A stretch of 64,000 nucleotides of DNA from Clostridiales bacterium UBA1758. Its GTDB lineage: Bacteria; Bacillota; Clostridia; Oscillospirales; UBA1758. The position numbers and the translations under genes are program-made. Of the stretch, positions 51,956 through 60,567 are shown one piece after another. How positions within the stretch are numbered: position 1 is the first letter of the stretch; each line of letters begins with the position of its first letter. Under the pieces are notes generated by a model. The model was given only the letters and a program-made list of their open reading frames with translations, was not told the DNA's origin and made no database searches. The stretch lies in NCBI GenBank assembly GCA_002315595.1, contig DCHG01000062.1, positions 8,127 to 72,126 on the forward strand, written 5' to 3'.

Positions 51956-52837
51956 TCAATCACAATTTCCTTCGGCTCTGTTTTCTTCTTTGGAAACGAT
52001 TTCACGAACTTCATCCAAAGATTTCCAATCGGCGGTATGTTTTTTCATTACTATTTTGTGTCGAATTCTAACAACAAATTTAGGGAAACAGGAACGAATA
52101 TGATAAAGTTTTCCCAGTGATTCTTTTGTCGTTTCGTATTTTTTCTTTGAGATTAGGTTATATTTATATAAAATCTTATTGTCTTCCAAGGCTACCAAAA
52201 CTCCATTATTGGTTCCTATTCCATCACAGTCAAAAATCGACACGATTTGACTAATTGATTGATATTGTACCCCCCCGGAAAATGCTTTTACGAAGAAACC
52301 AAAATCAGCGGCCAACCCTTCTTGTAACGAAAAAGGGTTGTTTTTTAGATATTTGCTTCGAGTAATAACGGATTGGTGGCAAAACTCCATTTCTCCCAAA
52401 AATGACAATTTACTCGGATCCTTAGACCTGTAAACCCGATACTTATTTTGATACTTAAAAACCACATCGCCGTATATTATATCCGCGTTATTTTTATCTG
52501 CTCTCTCAAATACAAGCATCGAATATTCATCAAAAAAAATATCACCTGCATTCAAATAAAGACACCATTCGCCGGTTGCAAGAGCCGCGCCTTTATTCAT
52601 TGCGTCGTATATTCCCTTGTCCGATTCACTGTAAAAACGGATCAGTAATCCCAATTTCTCCGCTTTCTCAATATATTCTTTCATTGCTTCTGCCGTTCCG
52701 TCCGTTGACGCCCCGTCAACTATCACCATTTCAATCGTACTCATATCAATTTTCTGATACATAACGGATTCAACAGTTTTCAATAAATCTTTTTTCGCGT
52801 TTTTGCATATCGTGATGATCGAATATTCAGGCTTCAT
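51956..52837 (-). CDS. Glycosyltransferase family 2
   Basis: This 293-residue GT-A enzyme has YSIITICKNAKKDLLKTVES, VIVDGASTDGT, the DKGIYDAMNKG motif and YLNAGDIFFD (DXD region), typical of the WcaA/WfgS-like GT2 group. The ATG at 52837 has GGGAGG upstream. Its first 15 codons and ribosome site are repeated exactly at 53964-54019, upstream of the GT-D-like gene. The CDS also contains a run of seven G (52270-52276) coding Gly-Gly. It is the last gene of its unit, convergent with fkp. Confidence 0.9.
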   Translation of the reverse strand: MKPEYSIITICKNAKKDLLKTVESVMYQKIDMSTIEMVIVDGASTDGTAEAMKEYIEKAEKLGLLIRFYSESDKGIYDAMNKGAALATGEWCLYLNAGDIFFDEYSMLVFERADKNNADIIYGDVVFKYQNKYRVYRSKDPSKLSFLGEMEFCHQSVITRSKYLKNNPFSLQEGLAADFGFFVKAFSGGVQYQSISQIVSIFDCDGIGTNNGVLVALEDNKILYKYNLISKKKYETTKESLGKLYHIRSCFPKFVVRIRHKIVMKKHTADWKSLDEVREIVSKEENRAEGNCD

Positions 52838-52847
52838 AGCATTCCCT
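52792..52847. repeat. 56-base direct repeat, copy 1 (5' end of a GT2 gene)
   Basis: Identical over 56 bases to 53964-54019. This copy holds the start codon, part of the ribosome site and the first codons of the GT2 gene at 51956-52837. Confidence 0.97.
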
Positions 52848-52867
52848 CCCAGCATAAAGTGATCCTC

Positions 52868-53980
52868 TCACCAATAACATCCATTTTCAACCTGTTTATA
52901 ATTTTGGGGCGGAGTTTCGATTGGGCGAATCCAATTTTCATTGATAAACTTCTTATATAAAAGATCGGAAGTGAGCAGAAATTCTCCATAAACTCCAAAA
53001 AAAGCCGGCAACCGTCCGCAAGGTTCAATTGCTATTTTACCCATTTTCTTGATCTCACACCCCAAAGGAAATCCGTATGCTCCTGCTCCAATAAGTGCAA
53101 TATCAAAATCTATTTTCCGAATATCATCGATCATTTTCCTCAACACCTGAAAAAAATTGGTAAATCCTTCCGGTCGTTCGCCCACCTGAGTTGTATAAGT
53201 CTTGTATGTAATCAACTCAAAATCCGGCAACTCACATTCAGGCGAATATGCCCATTCCGATTTGCGTTCATATTGTAATCTAATTGAATCCGTAAATGAA
53301 TTTGCAACCAACACTTTTTTCCCTTTTAATGCACCAATCCATGTATCCCGAATCGGTTTATCACAATACGGCCCAAATTCAAAATATTGCTTTTTTCTAT
53401 CATCAACCATTTTAACATGGCGAAGAAAATGACCATATGAAAACAACTGATATTTAAACGGCGGAAAACTAACTGGCATATAATCGCATTCGGAATAACA
53501 AGAAATTAACAGTTCGGAAAACTCATCTACCGCTTGATCGATTTCTTTATAGTCATCAGAAAAAAAGCCCGAAGTTTGATATAACCACTCAATCCAGCAA
53601 GTTTTGTACCTTTTTGTCACCTTGGCTCGTTTTTTACAATATGAATTTACAATTGCCGCTTCAGTATTTCCCATCCTCCCCAGGAAAGTTGGTGTGCCAT
53701 CCAATATCCTGTTTTTAATTTCATCAGTTTCTAAAATATCAATAGTTTTATAACCTAAACCTTTTAATATTTGAAAATATGTCGTATCGCAATCGTGCTT
53801 TATCAGTGTTAGAAATGCACGAACTATATTGATTATAAAATAATCAATACTATCTCTAATCGTAAATTTATACACTATATTTTCCTCTTTTGAAACAAGA
53901 ATTTCACTTACTTTTTTATCTTTTACTCTTTTGAATGCACATCCATAATTTTCCAATAAATCATTTTCGCGTTTTTGCAT
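52868..53980 (-). CDS. GT-D-like putative glycosyltransferase, start inside a duplicated segment
   Basis: This protein of about 370 residues has PTFLGRMGNTEAAIVNSY near residue 95, GKKVLVANSFTDSI near 220 and a C-terminal FDIALIGAGAYGFPLGCEI with FFGVYGEF. This arrangement is like GT-D fold glycosyltransferases of surface-glycan loci (similarity seen by motif only). The annotated ATG at 53980 lies inside the 56-base repeat copied from the GT2 gene and has no ribosome site of its own; translation may be coupled to the GT2 leader fragment read in another frame. The true start is uncertain, and the original N-terminus may be lost. Confidence 0.6.
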   Translation of the reverse strand: MQKRENDLLENYGCAFKRVKDKKVSEILVSKEENIVYKFTIRDSIDYFIINIVRAFLTLIKHDCDTTYFQILKGLGYKTIDILETDEIKNRILDGTPTFLGRMGNTEAAIVNSYCKKRAKVTKRYKTCWIEWLYQTSGFFSDDYKEIDQAVDEFSELLISCYSECDYMPVSFPPFKYQLFSYGHFLRHVKMVDDRKKQYFEFGPYCDKPIRDTWIGALKGKKVLVANSFTDSIRLQYERKSEWAYSPECELPDFELITYKTYTTQVGERPEGFTNFFQVLRKMIDDIRKIDFDIALIGAGAYGFPLGCEIKKMGKIAIEPCGRLPAFFGVYGEFLLTSDLLYKKFINENWIRPIETPPQNYKQVENGCYW

Positions 53981-54019
53981 ATCGTGATGATCGAATATTC
54001 AGGCTTCATAGCATTCCCT
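53964..54019. repeat. 56-base direct repeat, copy 2 (fragment of GT2 5' end)
   Basis: Identical to 52792-52847, 1172 bases away. This copy has the GT2 ATG (54009-54007) with a GGAAGGG site but leads into a frame that stops after about 28 codons, so it is a remnant of a second GT2 start. Confidence 0.97.
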
Positions 54020-54094
54020 TCCGCTACATTTCATTGCATTTTTATCAAAATATCATCAATTCACGTAATTGAAAAATAGTCTATACCGAGTCAT

Positions 54095-55219
54095 TCACAG
54101 GATCTTTTCCGTGATATTCAATACGGTCTCTATAATTTGATCCATATCATAGTACTTATATTCGGCTAGTCGTCCGCAAAACAGAACATTTTGTTCTTTT
54201 AATGCTAATTCTCTGTATTTTTTTAATAAAATCTCGTTCTTTTCATCGTTTATTGGATAATACGGTTCAACTCCGGGTACCCATTCAGTACTATATTCCT
54301 TGGTGATGACAGTCTTTGGTATCTCGTTTCCGTTTTCATCCTTGCCGAATTGAAACCACTTATGTTCAATCATTCTGGTCCACGGAGTATCCGCATCAGT
54401 ATAATTAATAACGGCGTTTCCTTGGTAATTCGAACAATTAATTATTTCATTTTCAAATCTAACCGATCTATATTCCAGATGACCATATTGATAATCGAAA
54501 AAGGCATCAATCGGACCGGAATAAATAATGTTCTCGGCTACAAATTCATATTCGGCTTTATTTTTTAAATAATCGACACCTAATTCTACATCCGCACCAT
54601 CGAGCATCTTTTTTACCATTTCCGTATATCCACCATTTGGAATTCCCTGATATTTAGCATTAAAATAATTATTGTCATAGGTAAATCGGACAGGTATGCG
54701 GTCGATAATGAATGTCGGTAATTGCGTGCACTCTCTCCCCCATTGCTTCTGCGTATATCCCTTAATCAGTTTTTCATAAATATCCGTTCCGACTAGCGAA
54801 ATGGCCTGTTCTTCAAGATTTTTCGGAACGCGAATTCCTGACAATTTTCTCTGTTTTTCAATGAAACTTTTCGCTTCATCGGGCGATACAATCCCCCACA
54901 TTGAATTAAATGTATACATATTAAACGGAAGCGAATATAATTCCCCCTTATAATTGGCAATTGGGGAATTCACAAAATGATTAAAACTCGCAAACCGATT
55001 GACATAGTTCCATACTTTTATATTATTCGTATGAAAAATGTGTGCGCCATATTTATGCACATCAATTTGGTCAATTCTTTCGGTGTAAATATTACCTCCA
55101 ATATGTGACCTTTTATCGAGAACTAACACAGTTTTCCCTTTTTCTATCGCTCTTTGTGCAAATACAGAGCCACTTAATCCCGCGCCAACTATGAGAAAAT
55201 CATATTTTTTCTTTTTCAT
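54095..55219 (-). CDS. glf: UDP-galactopyranose mutase
   Basis: This 374-residue FAD enzyme converts UDP-galactopyranose to UDP-galactofuranose. The N-terminal FLIVGAGLSGSVFAQRA is the FAD-binding fold, followed by VLDKRSHIGGN and YGAHIFHTN. Further family signs are KGYTQKQWGRECTQLP, RIPVRFTYDNNYFN, the GGYTEM loop and C-terminal FCGRLAEYKYYDMDQ. The ATG 55219 (GGAA upstream) matches family starts. With galE nearby it supplies galactofuranose for the polysaccharide. Confidence 0.97.
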   Translation of the reverse strand: MKKKKYDFLIVGAGLSGSVFAQRAIEKGKTVLVLDKRSHIGGNIYTERIDQIDVHKYGAHIFHTNNIKVWNYVNRFASFNHFVNSPIANYKGELYSLPFNMYTFNSMWGIVSPDEAKSFIEKQRKLSGIRVPKNLEEQAISLVGTDIYEKLIKGYTQKQWGRECTQLPTFIIDRIPVRFTYDNNYFNAKYQGIPNGGYTEMVKKMLDGADVELGVDYLKNKAEYEFVAENIIYSGPIDAFFDYQYGHLEYRSVRFENEIINCSNYQGNAVINYTDADTPWTRMIEHKWFQFGKDENGNEIPKTVITKEYSTEWVPGVEPYYPINDEKNEILLKKYRELALKEQNVLFCGRLAEYKYYDMDQIIETVLNITEKIL

Positions 55220-55236
55220 ATTTCCAGCCCCAGCAT

Positions 55237-56250
55237 TTAATCGCAACGATTTGTATACCACGGAACAAGTTTCAACAACCAAAATGCTAAATACCGAGTT
55301 CTTCTCATACTTTTAATAAGAATTCCGGAATTTCCAAAATCTTTTCCTTCAATCACTGTATATATTTCCGGACTGATTTCTTTCATTTCCGTGTCAAATT
55401 TTCGAAGTTTTTGCAAAGTGGCTTTGTTAATTCCACAACGATAGAGATATCGAAACGCCGTTCTTCCGGTAATTCCGCAGACTCTTAATAGGTAACTTTT
55501 GTTCGGAGTATTTTTTGAAATTAAGTGATAATTCTCCGAAATCATTAATGAAATCTTCAAAAGATCATCAATATGCTTTTTTATAGATTCAGTCGATACC
55601 GATTGCCCGTCCCGCCCAATACGATAATTGTACATATTGATATGATAATAGCGAATCGTTGTTGCTACCAAGAATGGTAAGTAAAAATAGACTGTATCCG
55701 TATACAATAAATGCTCCGGCAACTCAACACCCGATTTTAAGAGAACTTCTGTCCTATATGTTATATTCTGATGGCCATAATGTGAAGAAGGTACATTAAT
55801 CGCTATATTTTGCAAATCCGAAATATCGAACGTCTCGATTTTTTTCATATCTATATTATTTTCGCAAAAAGATCGCATATCTGATATTATCACATCTGCA
55901 TTTTCATTCTCCAACTGTTTCAAAAAGGCTCCCAATGCACCTTTTTCCAACATATCATCTCCGTCAAGCGTTTTGAAATATATACCGGTTGCATGATTGA
56001 TTACATAATTTTGAACCGACCCGTATCCACCATTTTCTTTATGAACAGGGAAAATTGAATTTGGGTATTTCATTGCATATTCTTTTGCGATTGAGAGTGT
56101 TTCGTCTGTTCCACCATCGTCCACCACGAATATTTCCAATTTATCCATAATTTCAGGTACAATTAATGAATCCAATGTATCTTTTATTGTATTTTGGGCA
56201 TTAAATGCCGCAATTGATATCGTTAGAACTTTGTTCATTTTAACTTTCAT
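55237..56250 (-). CDS. Glycosyltransferase family 2
   Basis: This 337-residue GT-A enzyme has LTISIAAFNAQNTIKDTLDSL, VVDDGGTDETL, HKENGGYGSV and KTLDGDDML (DXD), then IGRDGQSVS, a motif of EpsJ/CPS-type GT2 proteins. The C-terminus is basic and hydrophobic. The start ATG at 56250 overlaps the upstream stop (ATGA); a second ATG four codons later is possible. Confidence 0.9.
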   Translation of the reverse strand: MKVKMNKVLTISIAAFNAQNTIKDTLDSLIVPEIMDKLEIFVVDDGGTDETLSIAKEYAMKYPNSIFPVHKENGGYGSVQNYVINHATGIYFKTLDGDDMLEKGALGAFLKQLENENADVIISDMRSFCENNIDMKKIETFDISDLQNIAINVPSSHYGHQNITYRTEVLLKSGVELPEHLLYTDTVYFYLPFLVATTIRYYHINMYNYRIGRDGQSVSTESIKKHIDDLLKISLMISENYHLISKNTPNKSYLLRVCGITGRTAFRYLYRCGINKATLQKLRKFDTEMKEISPEIYTVIEGKDFGNSGILIKSMRRTRYLAFWLLKLVPWYTNRCD

Positions 56251-57326
56251 TCCTTATCGATCAACTTTTGATAAAGCATCTTTCGTTTCTTTGCGTTTTG
56301 AATCGTCCGAAGTGTATCCGGCTTTCTTTCACGGTGAACAAGGTCACCGCAATACCCGATCAGCACGGCAATACGGGATTTCTTTTCAGCCGTTGCCTTC
56401 GCTTTCAAACTATTCCACGCCGAGATGAACAGACTATTTTTAATCCCGCCCTCGTTTGCCGCGCCGATATATTTAATCTGCGCGCAACGTGCCCAGTAAT
56501 CCTTTTTCCCGAAATTACCCGATGCAAGAACATCCTCCATTATTTCGGAGACAATGTGCTCATCATCCGTCCCGTAGCAGTCGCGATACGGCATCGAAAG
56601 ATATTCCACGCAAACGAGTGATACAACACGGGCAAATTTCCACAATCCAAGCGTTTTCAGTTCCGTCTCCCACCGGCTCACATCCACTTGATCAGCAAAC
56701 ACCGCCCAATCGCAAAGATGCCGAAGACCAAAGCCCTCAAGCGCAAAATGCTTCGCCATATGGCTGAGCATGATCACGCAGTGATGATACGCCGACGGCA
56801 TCATCATACCGTCGACCTCCTCCGCCTGCTCAATCACATTTTCAAAAACGCTCTCAACTTTATCGTTGTTTCCCGAAATCCTTCGATGAACCTCAATCGT
56901 GATACCCGTTTCATCTGCGAATGCCGCGTGCATCACGCCATCGTCCTTTTTCATGGCATAGCCGTGATCCGTCATCACCTTCATTGTCCGGGGGAAATCC
57001 GCGTCGCACACATAAATGTCCACATCCCCTGCCATTCGTCGCATCGGCTCCGGATAGTACCGTGCAGACGTGCAACCCTTCAAGATCACATATGGGATCT
57101 GCGCCGATTTCATCATCTCGTGGATTTTCCGATGTTGGTCGAAAACAAGCAGATTTTTGCGGATAATCCTGAAAAACAGTTCGTCCTTGACATTCGGAAG
57201 CATCGCATATACGGCTTGTTGCGCCGCTTCCTCAAACAATTCCGGCGAAGTTTCAAAGGCTTCGATCGGAGCAGAAAAAAGAACATTCGCCAATATTTTC
57301 AGCAGGAGTATCTGTGTTTCGTTCAT
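56247..57326 (-). CDS. Nucleotidyltransferase-fold protein (NTP_transf_5-like)
   Basis: This 359-residue protein shows VILKGCTSARYYPEP followed by RRMAGDVDIYV: the G-D-V-D-I-Y motif gives the two metal-binding Asp of a polymerase-beta-type nucleotidyltransferase. Members of this family are frequent in capsule and spore-coat glycan loci, but their reaction is not settled; they might transfer a nucleotide or phospho-sugar group. The ATG 57326 has GGAGG 6 bases upstream; ATG 57332 overlaps that site. Base composition is like the host. Confidence 0.8.
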   Translation of the reverse strand: MNETQILLLKILANVLFSAPIEAFETSPELFEEAAQQAVYAMLPNVKDELFFRIIRKNLLVFDQHRKIHEMMKSAQIPYVILKGCTSARYYPEPMRRMAGDVDIYVCDADFPRTMKVMTDHGYAMKKDDGVMHAAFADETGITIEVHRRISGNNDKVESVFENVIEQAEEVDGMMMPSAYHHCVIMLSHMAKHFALEGFGLRHLCDWAVFADQVDVSRWETELKTLGLWKFARVVSLVCVEYLSMPYRDCYGTDDEHIVSEIMEDVLASGNFGKKDYWARCAQIKYIGAANEGGIKNSLFISAWNSLKAKATAEKKSRIAVLIGYCGDLVHRERKPDTLRTIQNAKKRKMLYQKLIDKE

Positions 57327-57358
57327 AACCATCCTCCGAATATTGTGACAAATGTTCT

Positions 57359-57397
57359 AAAAAAGTCAAAATCCCACCGAATTTCGGAGATTTTTGA
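57359..57397 (-). terminator. Intrinsic terminator after galE
   Basis: GTCAAAATC and GATTTTTGAC form the outer stem with a CCGAA/TTCGG-type inner part; on the minus strand six T follow (57364-57359). The ribosome site of the next gene starts about 20 bases later. Confidence 0.7.
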
Positions 57398-57433
57398 CCA
57401 ATATTATTCTATCAGCAGACTAAATTCGCGGTA

Positions 57434-58441
57434 TTACTTGCACCATTCGCTCCGTTGCCATCTCCACGAGTCACGGCACATATCTTCAAGTGAATGTTCA
57501 GCCCGCCAACCGAGGATCTTTTCCGCCTTTTCGGTGCTTGCAAAACTCACCGCAATGTCACCGGCGCGTCGTCCCACCACGCGGTACGGGATCTTCACAC
57601 CATTGGCGGTTTCAAACGCGTGAATTAAATCAAACACGCTATATCCAACGCCGGTGCCGAGGTTGAATATCTCGCATCCTTTGTTGTTTTTCGAGTAGTT
57701 CAATGCCGCCAAATGTCCCTTTGCCAAATCAACGACATGAATATAATCACGCACACCCGTGCCATCCGGCGTAGGATAATCGTCGCCGAAAACGCTGAGA
57801 TTCTGACGAACGCCCGCCGCAACCTGCGTAATGTACGGCATTAGATTGTTCGGGATACCATTCGGTTTCTCGCCGATCATGCCGGATTCATGCGCACCGA
57901 TCGGGTTAAAGTAGCGAAGCAGCACAACGCTCAACTTCTTGTCCGCTTTTGCGGCGTCCGCAAATATCTGTTCGTTCATATATTTTGTCCAACCGTAGGG
58001 GTTGGTGCAGCCGTTGCTTTTTTCTTCTTCGGTGGATGGAATCGTATCCGACATCGCATAGACCGTTGCCGAGGAACTGAACACAATTCTCTTGCAATGG
58101 AATTCTTCCATCACTTCAAGCAGAGCAAGCGTCGTTTCGAGATTATTACGGTAATACATGATCGGCTTTTCGACCGACTCACCGACCGCCTTATATCCCG
58201 CAAAGTGAATGACGGCTTCGATGGAATTTTCGCCGAAAATCCTTCTCAATTCATTCTTGTCGGTGACATCGGCTTCGTAGAATTTCGCCTTCTTCCCGGT
58301 GATCTTTTCAATGCGATCAACAACGGAAATATCACTGTTGTACAAATTGTCAACAATCACCGTATCCATACCCGCGTTCAAAAGTTCGACCGCAGTATGT
58401 GACCCGATAAAGCCGGTTGCTCCCGTAAGTAAAATGCTCAT
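57434..58441 (-). CDS. galE: UDP-glucose 4-epimerase
   Basis: This 335-residue short-chain dehydrogenase/epimerase turns UDP-glucose into UDP-galactose. It has the NAD motif TGATGFIGSH near the start, SSSATVY (catalytic Ser), YGWTKYMNE (Tyr and Lys), NPIGAHESG and RDYIHVVDLA. The ATG 58441 has GGAG upstream. Works ahead of Glf to provide UDP-galactofuranose. Base composition is like the chromosome, in contrast to the AT-rich genes either side. Confidence 0.97.
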   Translation of the reverse strand: MSILLTGATGFIGSHTAVELLNAGMDTVIVDNLYNSDISVVDRIEKITGKKAKFYEADVTDKNELRRIFGENSIEAVIHFAGYKAVGESVEKPIMYYRNNLETTLALLEVMEEFHCKRIVFSSSATVYAMSDTIPSTEEEKSNGCTNPYGWTKYMNEQIFADAAKADKKLSVVLLRYFNPIGAHESGMIGEKPNGIPNNLMPYITQVAAGVRQNLSVFGDDYPTPDGTGVRDYIHVVDLAKGHLAALNYSKNNKGCEIFNLGTGVGYSVFDLIHAFETANGVKIPYRVVGRRAGDIAVSFASTEKAEKILGWRAEHSLEDMCRDSWRWQRSEWCK

Positions 58442-58641
58442 TTCAATCTCCGAATAAATAAAAATGATGAACGACGCCGTCATGTCGCCGACGCAAATTT
58501 GTCGGTTTTTTCAATAAATAACCATGTAATTTCATATATTATACGTTTTATTGACCGGAAAGTCAAGAAAATGCAGAAGGATTGAGTTAATCACCTATCG
58601 TGAGAAATAATTATGAATTGGAAAGTCTGCAAAAACCAAAT

Positions 58642-59712
58642 TTATCTGATTGTGTTTTTTGTTGTTTTTTCTTTTGTAAACAATAATCTATTATGAATTT
58701 TCCTTACTGTTTCAATAATTCCATAATTTTTTAAATATGAAATTACTAGGAAACTGTGCAGAACTAGTCCTGAATATATTTTTGTTGGATGATATCTACC
58801 CATCCAATACTCATAGTTTTGCTCTATTGGAAATTCTTTCTTACTTTTTTCAAATATTCTGTTGTATTTTTTTTGCAACTTCTTCACAGTTTTTGAATCA
58901 TTTAATTCGATTTTGCATTTTTCTTGATGTTTAATAATCACACGCAACAACCATTTTTTAGCCTCAAGCGATGCTTCCATCTCACCTTCATTGCTTAAAT
59001 AATTTAATGCGTCTTCCGCACCGTCAACCTCATCCAATTTTTTTTTGGTATATTTCCCACGCGTAATGCTACTCGAACTTAAATAGTAAAAATAACCATC
59101 ATAGTCAACTTTTAAAATTCTTTTTGCTGAATGAATTAATTGGGGTGTTATAAATAAATCCTCATTCAATCTCCCTACTGGAAATCGAAGACATCTATAC
59201 AGTTCTTTGTTAATTAATTTGCCCCACGCCGGCATATAAATTTTACCGCAGTCATTTTTAAAAATTCTAATACACGCGTTGCTACGAGATTCGATATACA
59301 TACCGCGGTTTTGGACAACATGATTTGTAGTATCATCAGTTACAATATGATCACATATAATCAAATCAGATGAATAACTGATCCCAGTTGTATATAAAGT
59401 TTCTAAATACCGAATATGAATCCAGTCATCGCTATCAATGAAAGTTACCCATCCGCTGTCGCTGCACGCAAAGGCATAATCGATTCCGTTGTTTCGTGCC
59501 GCAGAAAGACCGGCATTGGGCTGATGGATCACGCGGACACGCTCATCCTGCAAAAGGTACGCGTCACAAATTTCACTGCACCCGTCCGCCGAGCCGTCAT
59601 CGACGAGGATAAGTTCAAAATCAGTATAGGTTTGTGAAAGAATGCTGTCCACGCAACGACGAAGATATGGCTCAACTTTGTAAACGGGGACGATAACGGA
59701 AATTGTGGGCAT
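58642..59712 (-). CDS. Glycosyltransferase family 2, mosaic composition
   Basis: This 356-residue GT-A enzyme begins with ISVIVPVYKVEPYLRRCVDSIL, then LVDDGSADG, the NAGLSAARNNGID motif and TFIDSDDWI (DXD). The first about 85 codons use G/C-rich codons like the host. From there (about 59455 downward) the gene becomes AT-rich, so a conserved donor half seems joined to a foreign acceptor half. It begins at the base after the fucosyltransferase stop. Confidence 0.9.
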   Translation of the reverse strand: MPTISVIVPVYKVEPYLRRCVDSILSQTYTDFELILVDDGSADGCSEICDAYLLQDERVRVIHQPNAGLSAARNNGIDYAFACSDSGWVTFIDSDDWIHIRYLETLYTTGISYSSDLIICDHIVTDDTTNHVVQNRGMYIESRSNACIRIFKNDCGKIYMPAWGKLINKELYRCLRFPVGRLNEDLFITPQLIHSAKRILKVDYDGYFYYLSSSSITRGKYTKKKLDEVDGAEDALNYLSNEGEMEASLEAKKWLLRVIIKHQEKCKIELNDSKTVKKLQKKYNRIFEKSKKEFPIEQNYEYWMGRYHPTKIYSGLVLHSFLVISYLKNYGIIETVRKIHNRLLFTKEKTTKNTIR

Positions 59713-60564
59713 TCAAATCACCCTCCACTCCTTTGGTATCAGCGCGTCCAGTGTAAGTTCATTGTGTCTTTTATCGCAAAACCATTTTGAAGTGACTATC
59801 ACTTCTTTGTTTTTTGACGCAGTCGAAAGATAAGCCGCCCACCAACTGAATGTGGAATTTGGTATTATAAAATGTTTACAGTGTTTCATCAATTCAAGGT
59901 CTTCATACATCGATTCACTATTTTCTTTGTCAATATAAACACAATGTTTATTATCTGGAAACATTTCACGGCAAAATTCTATATCATCGGAAAAAATGTA
60001 AAAAAAAGTGTTCTCTCTATCAAATAAAGTCATTGCACGCTGATAAAATTCTAATGATGTCTGCTCAAATTTCACTTTATTCTGTGGTAACAAATAATCT
60101 CCTCGCCGGATATGGACGGCAACGGAATTTGTATCAATTATTTGTTTTTTTATGTTTTCAGCGCGTTTTGACATTTTCCGCGTGTATGAAAAATCATCAA
60201 TAAGCGTTTCTCTGATTTTCTTGAAATAATTGAGGTTTTGCCAATATCCGAGAATATTGTCTTTTTTTCCTTCTGCTACATCTCTATCATAACATTTTTC
60301 TTGCTTTTCCACATACGGTTGTGGTATTTCAATTCCAAGTCGATGCATCAATCCGCACTTATGATAAAAACGAAGATACTCTTTTTCAGTGGCAATAGGA
60401 ATTGAAATCTTGTATTTAGTTAATCCAAATTCTCTACCCGGAGATTTTCTTTCGAAATCTCTTGTTCCTAAATACACTCGCTTATTAGGCAAAGACCTTG
60501 CCAGAGCATATTCAAACATTTGATTACCGAGTCCACCTTGTATTTCTACAATTACCTGTTTCAT
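59713..60564 (-). CDS. Alpha-1,2-fucosyltransferase (GT11)
   Basis: This 283-residue enzyme transfers L-fucose from GDP-fucose. Family marks: the N-terminal IQGGLGNQMFEYALARSL, the GDP-fucose site VHIRRGDYL (near residue 150) and the C-terminal FIIPNSTFSWWAAYLS. Donor should come from Fkp at 48840. AT-rich. It follows wzt after 3 bases, so it belongs to the ABC-export part of the locus. Confidence 0.95.
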   Translation of the reverse strand: MKQVIVEIQGGLGNQMFEYALARSLPNKRVYLGTRDFERKSPGREFGLTKYKISIPIATEKEYLRFYHKCGLMHRLGIEIPQPYVEKQEKCYDRDVAEGKKDNILGYWQNLNYFKKIRETLIDDFSYTRKMSKRAENIKKQIIDTNSVAVHIRRGDYLLPQNKVKFEQTSLEFYQRAMTLFDRENTFFYIFSDDIEFCREMFPDNKHCVYIDKENSESMYEDLELMKHCKHFIIPNSTFSWWAAYLSTASKNKEVIVTSKWFCDKRHNELTLDALIPKEWRVI

Positions 60565-60567
60565 TAT

